Source: Flavobacterium sp. 5 (lineage in GTDB: Bacteria; Bacteroidota; Bacteroidia; Flavobacteriales; Flavobacteriaceae). Taken from it: a stretch of 64,000 nucleotides of DNA. A program made the translations under genes and the position numbers. Under the pieces are notes generated by a model that saw only the letters and a list, made by a program, of their open reading frames with translations, had not been told where the DNA came from and ran no database searches. Below, piece after piece: positions 40,701 through 46,396 of this stretch (position 1 is its first letter; each line of letters starts with the position of its first letter). The stretch spans positions 4,898,001-4,962,000 of the forward strand of contig NZ_PHUE01000001.1 of the NCBI RefSeq assembly GCF_002813295.1, written 5' to 3'.

Positions 40701-41812
40701 CTTGTTGGCGATTGTATAATACAAGCACCACCTCCTGTTTGTGTCCACAATACAGTTTCGTTAGCATATGATGGCACTTGACCTACCAATGATACCTGAG
40801 TAACTGTATTATCACAAAAATAAATATTCTCTGTTCCTCCTCCTAAATTAGTAACATCTTGTGTCGCCGGAGGAACGGTAATACTAACTTCGTCTGAACC
40901 TGAAATACAAGGACCTACTACAGTCCATCTGAAAACATAAGTCCCTTCTTGTAAGTTTGAAATGTTGGTATTATTCGCATTTGCATTTGCAATAGTTGGT
41001 GTACTTGGTCCAGTAACAAAAGTCCAAGTTCCGTTTTGTCCATTTAAGCCACAACCTCCAAAAGAACCATTTAAATTCACGTTTTGTGTTGTCGTATAAC
41101 AATTACCTAATGTTATATCAGAACCTGCAGTTACTGGAGTAACTCCACCATAATTAGTAACCGTTATAGAAGAAGATGAACTACATTTTTGCCCTGGAGC
41201 ATATTCTGGTCCTTCGATAATCCATGATAATGTAGAGACTCCACAACTAGTCGGTGGTAATGTTAAAGTAGTAGTTGAAGAATTATGAAGGTTTATCACA
41301 ACGCCAGCATTATTACCTCCTGTTATTTCCCAATGTCCCGTTTCTCCAGCATTTAAAGGTGTATTTCCTGTTACACTAATGGCTCCCGAAGAATTAGGGC
41401 ACGAAGCTATATTTGAACCTGCATTAGCAATGGTTATTGGCATTACCACAACTGTCTTATCCTGATAAGCTAAAATACCATCACCACAAGTAGCTGAATA
41501 TCTAAAAACATAGGTGTTTCCACCTGTATAGCCACTAACTGTAGTAGTTGTCGAATTGGGAGATGTTATCGTAACAGAAGGACCACTTATTTGTGACCAT
41601 AATACCGATCCATTTATTGGAGATGGTGTATTACCAATTAATCGCATACTATCTGTAGCACAAATAGTTTCATTAAGTACTCCTGCATTGACTACGCAAT
41701 TTTGAGCATTTACAGTTATAAAACTCAATAAAAACAAAAGGAGAATCCAAAGAAGTTTTTTTTTATTTACAATCTTATATTGAAAATATTTTGTTTGGTA
41801 ATCTTGATCCAT
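25796..41812 (-). CDS. Giant repetitive cell-surface adhesin with type B C-terminal (type IX secretion) domain
   Basis: At 5338 residues this is one of the largest proteins expected in such a genome. Residues 1-36 are a signal peptide (cleavage near TVNA-Q). About 15 Ig/PKD-like domains of roughly 90 residues follow to residue 1418, each with NAGPDQ-like openings, cysteines and WTQxSGP strands. Next come about 29 DUF11-type repeats of about 132 residues (about 1420-5250), opening with DLSLTKTIVGGN and closing with acidic DSTPNNGxxTEDDYAS, a possible calcium site. The C-terminal about 90 residues are the gliding-motility-associated type B domain (EFSPDGDGTNDVF, NRWGNLVY, PTGTYFFILDL). Together these indicate a type IX-exported surface adhesin comparable in layout to SprB-class proteins. 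It heads an operon with PorP/SprF-like and OmpA genes. Its ligand is unknown. Confidence 0.93.
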   Translation of the reverse strand: MDQDYQTKYFQYKIVNKKKLLWILLLFLLSFITVNAQNCVVNAGVLNETICATDSMRLIGNTPSPINGSVLWSQISGPSVTITSPNSTTTTVSGYTGGNTYVFRYSATCGDGILAYQDKTVVVMPITIANAGSNIASCPNSSGAISVTGNTPLNAGETGHWEITGGNNAGVVINLHNSSTTTLTLPPTSCGVSTLSWIIEGPEYAPGQKCSSSSSITVTNYGGVTPVTAGSDITLGNCYTTTQNVNLNGSFGGCGLNGQNGTWTFVTGPSTPTIANANANNTNISNLQEGTYVFRWTVVGPCISGSDEVSITVPPATQDVTNLGGGTENIYFCDNTVTQVSLVGQVPSYANETVLWTQTGGGACIIQSPTSSTTLVTGISDAGDPYTFRYTLTNSVTGCTSYKDYVVEYKASDRTILANNGDNIFGECDQTDFSIPITVTGSGANKYRILSGPATSPLAPFPTVTKSVGNNLDISLMESGIYILQFVRSENGDLPVGCDYGFDNLAIVVSANATPSNAGSDVNLDCGVTIAPLAGVGIAGAGNHYWTQISGPNTATIVDKLEQNTTATGLISGTYEFQYITKGGGTKCPLSIDNVTVYVSSSTLSAANAGADVNSCVNSQVVLDGSIPAPGEFGLWTQISGPDMITFSDSGDPHAVASGFVTTGSSNVLQWTIGYTHPGTGGCSAPVSDTMTVTTVAGLGTTIANAGPDACYPNATTSVNLVGNNAGILEQGTWTVTPSLGVSFVDIHASSTTATIPSNGTYTFSWTIVPNVGSCGSSSDDVIVTVAADATTAVAGPDQSLCGTTATMDATLPSGATGIWTRVSGLENYTISDETDPKAVFTFQNTGPYVFRWTITAGNCSTGSDDVKITIGIPPTAANAGPDQNICSSNSTTLAGNSYDTFFELGAWTLLAGAPNVPVLADATSPTTAVSNLVQGTYTFRWTVGSKGNFLCPVTFDDVIIEVAPLATAGPDQVLCNVTSVQLVGTENSKGTWTQTGGSTTGVVITQTPSDSYVANVTVVPGNTYQFTYTTSGYNFASGGNCTGSSDNVSVTVNGGASFPPNAGVDQTICNADNSTVTLAGNTAPSGTSSEWQWVLQPTGSVANINFPTSPNTQVTGLTVQGLYILKWVFKSPTCTDLSDIVRINVYQAPSQANAGPDDTVACQQSYTTNAVAPAVGIGKWTFSSEPSGGNAIIDSPNNPKTTLSNVTVLGTYVLTWTVTNGPFTSPSLCAPSSDQVSITFNATPPSIANAGPDQKLCSVVQTNLAATAVTSGKGTWTQTSGNTASIASPNDPATLVFGLTTGVYEFTWTATTLNNDGCSSTDTMQIEIFAQPVNANAGPDQTLPQFSPVVMAATTPTVGQGEWVKFSGPPSSIVFADVNSPTTTVSGLAVGTTVLEWRVTNGPCTAATDQVSITILAQTDLELTKSVTPTSVKVGDEVTFTINVLNKDTGAGTVNATGVSVKDVLPNGYTLVAGSVTNGGIYNAGNFTITWVGLNVALGTTTQLTFKAKVTNTGNYLNTAQVTACDQFDIDSTPNNNVASEDDQSSVAVTILPTAVDLSLTKTVVNNELTPLIGTAIAFEVRVKNSSLDNATGVQIRDLLPSGYSYQIYNSTKGAYEPTTGIWNVGLVEAGVEEVLTLTVLVNPTGDYLNIAEVFSCDQPDIDSTPNNGVLTEDDYASVLTTPVKLEADLSLTKKIVGGNTNRLVGSQVSFTVVVSNAGSQTTSGVIVKDLLPTGFTFVSSSVTSGAYDEVSGNWTVGSMVNGASETLLVTATVNATGDYKNNAEVTASSLADPDSTPNNGENAEDDFATITVIPVVSVADLSLTKTVVGGNTSPLVGSPITFQIIVTNDGPQSPTGIQVKDLLPTGYTYVGSAPSTGTYNPATGIWNIGPLANGTSTTITINATVKTTGIYTNVAEITASSLPDLDSTPNNGNTTVAEDDYASVIITPIKTEADLSLTKTIVGGNVNRLVGSQVTFNVIINNAGSQATSGVTVKDLLPSGFTFVSSSISVGAYNETTGVWTIGALANGASETLTVTATVNATGIYTNVAEVTASSLPDPDSTPNNAVITEDDYGTVTVVPVTATADLSLTKTIFGGNVSPAVGASITFQIITTNDGPQNATGVQVTDLLPTGYTYVGSSPTVGTYNPATGLWNINTLANGASATLTVNATVNATGTYTNIAEVTASSLPDLDSTPNNGITTEDDYASVLITPIKQEADLSLTKTIVGGNTNHLIGSQVTFNVVVNNAGPQTTTGAVVTDLLPSGLTYVSSTFTAGSYIPATGLWNVGTLANGGSTTLIVTATVNATGNHTNKAEVTASSLTDPDSIVNNGITTEDDYASVTIVPVTAVADLSLTKIIVGGNASPLVGASVSFQIVATNNSSTQNVTGVQVKDILPSGFTYVSSLPTVGTYNETTGIWNINNLANNTSVTLTVGATVNATGNYTNIAEISASSLPDPDSTPNNGITTEDDYASVIVTPIKQQADLSLTKIIVDGNTNRLVGSQVTFNVVVNNAGAQNASGVTVKDLLPSGFTFVSSSVTTGAYNQVNGVWNIGALANGATETLIVNATVKSTGNHTNTAEISASSLSDPDSTPNNGVTTEDDYGSVTVVPVTAIADLSLTKIIVGGNTTPLVGDSVSFQIVATNDGPQDATGVQVKDVLPTGYTYVGSIPSAGTYNPANGIWNINALANGASATLTVSVTVNATGVYTNVAEVSASSLPDLDSTPNNGITTEDDYASVIVTPIKTEADLSLTKTIVGGNTNRLVGSQVVFNVVVNNAGPQPTSGVTVLDQLPTGFTYVSSTVTAGAYVPGTGVWSVGTLANGGSATLIVTATVNASGIYKNTAEITASSLSDPDSVVNNGENTEDDFASITVVPVVATADLSLTKTIVGGNASPLVGTSISFQIVATNNGPQNTTGVQVKDLLPTGYTYTISTATAGTYNPTTGIWNIGALANGVSETLTVNATVKATGDYTNIAEITASSLPDLDSTPNNGITTEDDYASVVVTPIKQEADLSLTKTIVGGNVNRLIGSEVTFNVVVNNAGPQTAPGVTVTDLLPSGFTLVSSSITTGGYNTTTGVWTIGSLVSGASETLTVTATVNASGVRTNKAEVTASGISDPDSTPNNGVITEDDYGSVTVVPVTATADLSLTKTIVGGNASPLVGSSISFQVIATNDGPQNATGVQVKDLLPTGYSYVGSAPSVGTYNSTTGIWNINALANGASATLTVNATVKPTGVYTNVAEVSASSLPDLDSTPNNGITTEDDYASVIVTPVKIEADLSLTKTIVGGNLNRLVGSQVTFNVVVNNAGTQATSGVTVLDLLPTGFTYVSSVATTGSYVSGTGVWTIGALANGASETLSVTATVNATGIYKNTAEVTASSLSDPDSVVNNGENTEDDFASLTVIPVTATADLSLTKTLIGGNTSPLVGASISFQVITTNNGPQDVTGVQVKDLLPTGYTYIGSAPSTGTYNATTGIWSIPSLANGASTTLTVNASVKATGVYTNIAEITASSLPDLDSTPNNGVTTEDDYASVVVTPIKQEADLSLTKTIVGGNTNRLIGSEVIFNIVVNNAGPQTASGITVKDLLPSGFTFVSSSLTTGVYNEVNGVWNIGTLINGASETLTVTAKVVATGNHTNKAEITASSIADPDSTPNNGVITEDDYGAIIVVPVTAVADLSLTKTIVGGNASPLVGSSISFQITATNDGPQNTTGVQVKDILPSGYTYVISTATAGTYNPTTGIWNINNLANGASETLMVNATIKTAGVYMNVAEITASSLPDLDSTPNNGITTEDDYASVIVTPVKLEADLSLTKTIVGGNVNRLIGSQVTFNVVVTNAGPQATSGVQVKDVLPNGFTFVSSNVTAGGYNSTTGLWNVGALANGVSETLIVTATVNATGNYTNVAEITASNLTDPDSVVNNGSTTEDDYASITVIPVTAVADLSLTKTIVGGNATPLVGTQISFQVIVSNAGPQDVTNIQVKDLLPSGYTYVISTATKGIYTPATGLWNIANLANGTSETLTVNATVNATGIYTNIAEITASSLPDLDSTPNNGNVTEDDYASVIVTPIKLEADLSLTKTIVGGNTNRLIGSPVTFNVIVNNAGPRTASGVALTDLLPSGFIFVSSNVTTGAYNSTSGVWTVETLVTGASETLVVNATVNASGNHTNKVEITNSSIADPDSTPNNGVVTEDDYASITVIPVTAVADLSLTKTIVGGNASPLVGSSISFQVVATNNGPQNATGVQVKDLLPSGYTYVISTTTAGTYNPATGIWNINNFANGASETLTVNAKVNAIGNYTNVAEIFASSLPDLDSTPNNGIATEDDYASVVVTPVKLEADLSLAKSVVRNNTSPLVGASISFQVLATNNGPQDATGVQVKDILPTGYTYVISTTSAGTYNATTGIWNINNIVNGALETLTVNATVNATGVYTNVAEIIASSLPDPDSTPNNGNTLEDDYASVVVTPIIPQADLSLTKTIVGGNATPLVGSSISFEIIATNNGPQDVTGVQVKDLLPTGYTYTISTPSAGIYNSTTGIWTIGVLPNGASENLLINAIVKATGIYTNVAEITASSLFDPNSTPNNGVITENDYASVVVTPVTFLADLSLTKTVVGGNTSPAYGTTVTFQVTVTNNGPQATTNVKVKDILPNGYTYTVYSSTAGVYNEVTGIWNIGSIANGTFENLLISAVVKRTGNYLNTAEVIESSLPDPDSTPNNGITTEDDFASLNLTPVNEIADLSISKLVVNDNITPLVGSQITFQITVTNSGPNIATGVEVKDILPSGYDYVFFNASSGSYDRITGIWNPGIILPNSSQTLLMNVLVKTPTGATNEFLNIAEVSASDQFDLDSTPNNGITTEDDYDSISVTPVIVVADLSIEKTIINNQKPNVGDIVTFQIKVSNEGPGNATGVQVKDLLPSGFTYVSHNATSGIYTFTDGRWIVGSILNGNDQTLLVYARVNPVTRALNEFLNVAEITASNLPDPDSTPNNGVITEDDYDSIDVEVQIANLSLHKSVSNVKANVGEEVTFTVQIENAGPVVATGVSIEDLLPIGYSNITNVTNGGIYRSFRIAWSNLIIPLSGLTINYQATVESPIGLTDSDYINTAQITASNQFDPNSTPNNDDGDQSEDDEDNAHIEVPKTDIAIIKTVDAVDPSIGAEINFIVTADNIGSLNATNVEVEDVLPAGYQFISATATSGEYNVSNGIWKIPSVEVNSAQTLTVKVKVLDTNDYLNIAKLVALDQIDTNASNNESSATIKPTCLKIYNEFSPDGDGTNDVFYIDCIANYPNNKFEVFNRWGNLVYAKNGYKNTWDGTSDGPEKVLPTGTYFFILDLGDGSDKTSGWLYLKR
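26070..37560 (-). repeat. Array of about 29 DUF11-coding repeats (period about 395 bp)
   Basis: The codons for the DLSLTK segment recur near 37135, 36740, 36340, 35940, 35545, 35150, 34750 and onward, about every 395 bases, to near 26420. Repeats 3-22 (about 28830-36760) alternate between two classes. Class A has SPLVGxSISFQxxATNxGPQ and ends in SSLPDLDSTPNNG. Class B has NRLxGSQVTFNVVVNNAGPQ and usually ends in SDPDSTPNNG. The result is about ten A/B pairs with a period near 790 bases. The units are very similar at the DNA level. Confidence 0.9.
37570..41705 (-). repeat. Array of about 15 Ig/PKD-like coding repeats
   Basis: The N-terminal quarter of the adhesin has about 15 units of roughly 90 residues, recognised by ANAGPDQxxC openings and GxWTQxSGP centres. 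They are much more diverged from each other than the DUF11 units, so they are older or under diversifying selection. Confidence 0.8.
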
Positions 41813-43201
41813 ATATTAGTTATTTATAGTGGAAAACTTGACTCAAAAACTTAATGAAAAACAATAACACCCTTCAAAAAATATAATTATGAATTAAAAA
41901 AATCTAAACTAAAATATTCTTAATTGTTTATATCCTTTTTTCACATTACATCATTTTTCGCAAAAATCGCAGGGTAATAAAAAACACTTAAGAATTCTAA
42001 GCATTCTTTTTAAGTAAAAAAATATTAATAAAACTACAAATAAAATTACTATTAGCAAATAATTAAGACAATTTTATCCCATATTATTCTGATAAATAAA
42101 AGATTAAGAAACCGTAAAGAGGTCTACGAATTGTTAATATAAATTTAAAACAACAAAACCATCTAAATAAAAACGCCTAACAATATTATTTATATATATA
42201 AATTAATTCTGCTTTTAATGATTTCAAAAAAATCCACTAGTAGTATTATCCCAATAATTTTCTTTGCAAGTCTTTCTCCTAATAACAGATTTATAAGAGA
42301 TTCGCATATTTAATACCGTAGTCACAATGGAATATCAATTCATCCTAATGAATCATGGATAAATAAAATTGGGAGGATTCAATTTGAGGCACTATAAAAT
42401 CTCTAGTCTTTTATAAAAAGAATTCTTTCGGTTTGCTTTTTTTATATTAAAACTTATTAATACGACTAATATAAAGTAGACATGCAAACAAAATGGTAAA
42501 TCTATTAGAGAAAAACTATGTTAACTTTTACCCTTCTACTTTTTTGCATTTCCATTTCCTATTTGTCAAAATATCCTAAACAAATTGCTTGAAGAATAAT
42601 CAATTTGGGATAACAATGCACTATACCTTTCGAGTGATGATTTTTTTAGTCATTAAATATCTAAAATCATACATAGATTAGGACTGATATAAATTTATTT
42701 AATCCTTAAAGAAAACATATTTTATCCGAATTAAGTATTGCCTTTTATACACTTTACTGTGGTAAGTATATGTTTTTTATTAAAACATATACAAAAACAC
42801 AAAAGTAGATAACATAATATTAGTTTAGAGTAAATTATAGGTTATTCAGCCTACTCTTATAATGTAGTTTTACAAATGTAATATTTAAGTTTAACTTAAA
42901 ATTATGATATTATCTAACTAACCTAAAAAAAATCTAAACTATGAAAAATCCAAAAAAAATCTTAATTCTTTAAAAAGTAAGGCGTTTTTATTAATTAAAC
43001 ATTCATTTATTTAATAATTACTCCTGTTTAAATCTATTAACAAGCATTTGAAGTTTGTTAATAATTATCGATTTTAATTGAATAAATCTTAAACCTATGT
43101 TAATGAAATTTTAAAATAAAAGCATTTGTAAATGAAACAATTGTTTAAGTTTTTTTAGACATTATGAAATTTAGGCTATATACTAAAATCCATTGTATCT
43201 T
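41813..43201. other. Long non-coding divergent region between the adhesin and SUS-like operons
   Basis: Nearly 1.4 kb of strongly AT-rich DNA shows no credible gene on either strand. It must carry the promoters of both flanking operons, but I find no exact TAnnTTTG in the expected direction near either start, so the transcripts may begin far upstream or use other sigma factors. A 10-codon ORF at 42941-42973 is described as a finding. Short non-coding palindromes and long A/T runs occur throughout. Confidence 0.6.
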
Positions 43202-46200
43202 ATGAAGAAAAGAGTAAAAAGTAAAAATGTAAAACTTTCAAAAATAATTTTACTACTATGTTTAGTGTCGCTATTTAAAGTAAGTATTATTAGGGCAGAA
43301 ACATTTGATATGACTTTTGAACAAAGTCAAGACAGAATTTTGAAAGGTAAAGTTGTTAATGAAATTGGATCTCCTTTAAATGGGGTTAATGTTGTTGTAA
43401 AAGGTACATCTAGAGGTACTGTAACTGATAAAAATGGAGACTTCACTATTGATGTTCCAGAAAAAAAGAATGTTTTGATATTTTCATATATCAGCATGAA
43501 GGATCAAGAGGTTACTATTAATGGTCAAAATGATATTACCGTAGTCATGACAGACCAAGCAGAATCTCTTAAAGAAGTGGTACTTATTGGTTACCAAAGT
43601 GTGCAAAAGAAAACGGTTACAGGTGCTATGACTACTGTAAAAGCTAAGGATATAGAGAATGTTCCGTATGCTTCTATTGATCAAATTTTAGCAGGTAAAG
43701 TAGCAGGACTTACTTCCCTAAGTACATCAGGTGAACCTGGAGCGAGAACTGTTACTAATATTAGAGGTTCTAATAGTGTCGGTTTAGGAGGTATTAGTTA
43801 CCCACTTTATGTTGTTGATGGTATTATTTACGACATCAATGATATGCCAAGTTCTTATGGTAATAATCCACTAGCGTCACTTAATCCTAATGAAATCGAA
43901 TCGGTAGATGTTTTGAAAGATGCCTCTGCCTCTGCTATTTATGGTTCTAGAGGAGCGAATGGTGTTATCTTAATTAAGACAAAGGCAGGATCTAAAAATC
44001 AAAGGCCAACTTTTAGAGTAAATGCTTATACAGGAATTGGATTGAAACCTTCTTTAAGAACAGTTACTGTTGGAAGATTAGAACGCCAGCTAAAATTAGA
44101 TGCAATTAGTAAAAACTATAAAGATTTAGATCATAATTTCCATATGGGTTTAACGGATAGTTTGAATGTTGCCTTTAATAACCATACTGACTGGCAAGAC
44201 CTTTTTATTCAAAATGCAAAAATTAGTAACGTTGATGCTAGCGTCAGTGGAGCATTCGGGAAAAACCAATATAAGGTATCTCTAGGGTATTATGACGAAA
44301 CTGGTGTTATTATTGGTTACAGATTAAAAAGATTTTCGCCTACAATGTTTTTGTCTTTATATCTAACTGATAAAATAAATTTTACGGTAAATGTCATGCC
44401 TTCCTTTATGGATACAAAGCATGGATTTGGTAATGGAGAAACTTTTCCGTTTTCTACTTGGGCATTTCCTAGTTCTTTTTGGAACATTTCGGATAAACAA
44501 AAAAAGGCTTACAAAGGTGAGGCAGGAAATCTGGATGATGACAAGAGAGTGGGACTTTTGGCGAATGCTAGGTTAAATATTAATTTCACAAAAGACTTGC
44601 TATTCACGAGTTCATTTTCTTATAACTTCTTTGAGAATAGACGAGACCAATTTCAAAGCGCATTTATTTACCAGGTGGATAAAGATGCTGCAGTTAGTGA
44701 GCACTTTGTGACTAATATAAATGAAATTGAGAATTATTTAACATACACAAAAAGCTTAAATGATCAACATCATTTTTCAGCAATATTAGGACTGCAAGCT
44801 TCTTCACAGGATAATAAAAGTTCCTACCTACGTGGTCAGGGTAGTTTAGGAAGTACTGTTTCTGGTATTTCTCCTGGAGTAGATTTAAGTGGTAATTCTT
44901 ATATTGAAGAAAAGAAACGAATGGGAGTTTTTGGTCGTTTTAGTTATGATTACAAAGAGAAATACTTGTTCTCAAGTAGTTATAGGAGAGATGGATCATC
45001 TCGTTATAATTCAGGCGAACGTTGGACTGATTTTTATTCTGTGGCAACAGGTTGGCTTGTTTCAGAAGAATCTTTCTTTGAACCTGTTAAAGAGGTAGTT
45101 AATTTCCTTAAATTCAGAGGTAGTTATGGAGTAACAGGTAATGACCCAGCAAGTTATTATGCCCAATATAATATTTATACTGGAAATGCTAGCTACGATG
45201 GTTCCTCATTTGGAGTAAATAATCCTGCACAGGCTGCTACTTATAATGGTGTACCCACAGTATCACAAAATTATAGTGACTTTGCAGGATCAAAAGATGT
45301 TACTTGGGAGAAATATCCACAAGTCAATGTTGGTATTGATCTTAATATGTTTAATAATCGTGTGCAAATAAATGCTGATTGGTATGCCCGTGATTCTCAA
45401 GACGTTTTCTACTCTACTTTAGTAGCACCAGCAACATCAGGGTATAATTTTTATAGTGGTAATGCAGTAAATATCAGAAATACTGGGTACGAATTTACAC
45501 TCTCTACTGTAAACTTAGGAAATACTTCTAATTTTAAATGGAGTACCTCTTTTAATATTGCTTTTAACGATAACTATGTTACCAAATTACCTGATGGAGG
45601 AAAGGATCTTACTGTTGGGCCACCTTGGTTACAATATACATTAACAGAAGGAATGCCTTTATTTAATTACAGAGTATGGGATATTCAAGGTGTTTATGCA
45701 ACAGATGCTGAAGTTCCTACAGATCCTTTAACTGGGCAAAAAATGAAATTTTATGGTGAAACAATTAAAGCTGGGGATCCTAAATATGTAGATCAAAATG
45801 GGGATCATATTATTGACAACCTAGACAAAAAGTATGCAGGAAGTCCAAATCCTAAAGCGTCAGGAGGTATTTCTAATGATTTCCGTTACAAAAATTGGTC
45901 AATGTCTATATTTTGCAACTTTGTATATGGGCGAAAAATATGGAATGCTTACATTTCAGACAGACTTAATGGATCAAGAACTGCTGCTCCTTGGGCAGAT
46001 TGGGGTTCACGCGCAACCTTAGGTATCATTCAAGATTTAAATTATTACCAAGGTCCCGGCGATACTACCGCTGAATATGGAAGTGTGATTAGTAACAACA
46101 GTAATGTTGATCGTTTCAATGTTGCCAATTCTCAATATATTGAAGACGGTAGCTTTTTTAGAATAAAAAACATAAGATTGGGTTATAGCGTCCCTGAACG

Positions 46201-46378
46201 TTTTGGCAAAAAAATAGGATTAAGTGCCCTACAATTTTATGGTATGGCAGATAATGTGGCATTGTTTACAAAATCAACTTTACCTGATCCGGAAGCTGTT
46301 GGTTCAGATGGGTATTCATCAGGAAATAATTACCCATTGGCTATTAAGTTTACTCTTGGATTATCTGCTACTTTCTAA
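43202..46378 (+). CDS. SusC/RagA family TonB-dependent outer-membrane receptor
   Basis: This TonB-dependent transporter of 1058 residues imports nutrients bound by its SusD partner. After the signal region (to about residue 30, IIRA) comes a carboxypeptidase-D-regulatory-like beta-sandwich at about 45-120 (LKGKVVNEIGSPLNGVNVVVKG). The SusC-type junction SLKEVVLIGYQSVQKKTVTGA follows, then the plug domain with NIRGSNSVG and the signature DVLKDASASAIYGSRGANGVILIKTK. The 22-strand barrel ends in IKFTLGLSATF, a terminal aromatic strand. ATG 43202 is preferred over the in-frame TTG at 43193. The SusD gene starts 18 bases downstream, and the whole run to 50934 is co-directional with small gaps. The substrate is unknown. 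Confidence 0.95.
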   Translation: MKKRVKSKNVKLSKIILLLCLVSLFKVSIIRAETFDMTFEQSQDRILKGKVVNEIGSPLNGVNVVVKGTSRGTVTDKNGDFTIDVPEKKNVLIFSYISMKDQEVTINGQNDITVVMTDQAESLKEVVLIGYQSVQKKTVTGAMTTVKAKDIENVPYASIDQILAGKVAGLTSLSTSGEPGARTVTNIRGSNSVGLGGISYPLYVVDGIIYDINDMPSSYGNNPLASLNPNEIESVDVLKDASASAIYGSRGANGVILIKTKAGSKNQRPTFRVNAYTGIGLKPSLRTVTVGRLERQLKLDAISKNYKDLDHNFHMGLTDSLNVAFNNHTDWQDLFIQNAKISNVDASVSGAFGKNQYKVSLGYYDETGVIIGYRLKRFSPTMFLSLYLTDKINFTVNVMPSFMDTKHGFGNGETFPFSTWAFPSSFWNISDKQKKAYKGEAGNLDDDKRVGLLANARLNINFTKDLLFTSSFSYNFFENRRDQFQSAFIYQVDKDAAVSEHFVTNINEIENYLTYTKSLNDQHHFSAILGLQASSQDNKSSYLRGQGSLGSTVSGISPGVDLSGNSYIEEKKRMGVFGRFSYDYKEKYLFSSSYRRDGSSRYNSGERWTDFYSVATGWLVSEESFFEPVKEVVNFLKFRGSYGVTGNDPASYYAQYNIYTGNASYDGSSFGVNNPAQAATYNGVPTVSQNYSDFAGSKDVTWEKYPQVNVGIDLNMFNNRVQINADWYARDSQDVFYSTLVAPATSGYNFYSGNAVNIRNTGYEFTLSTVNLGNTSNFKWSTSFNIAFNDNYVTKLPDGGKDLTVGPPWLQYTLTEGMPLFNYRVWDIQGVYATDAEVPTDPLTGQKMKFYGETIKAGDPKYVDQNGDHIIDNLDKKYAGSPNPKASGGISNDFRYKNWSMSIFCNFVYGRKIWNAYISDRLNGSRTAAPWADWGSRATLGIIQDLNYYQGPGDTTAEYGSVISNNSNVDRFNVANSQYIEDGSFFRIKNIRLGYSVPERFGKKIGLSALQFYGMADNVALFTKSTLPDPEAVGSDGYSSGNNYPLAIKFTLGLSATF

Positions 46379-46396
46379 AATTAAAAAATAAAAAAC

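Noticed and set aside
25796..41812. Tandem repeats considered as a CRISPR or satellite array
   Set aside because: The frame is open through all units and they encode regular DUF11 and Ig-like domains. The period is about 395 bases, far from CRISPR spacing.
42310..42390. 27-codon frame reading RSHNGISIHPNESWINKIG in the empty region
   Set aside because: It is closed by stops on both sides, has no start or known motif, and is within chance expectation.
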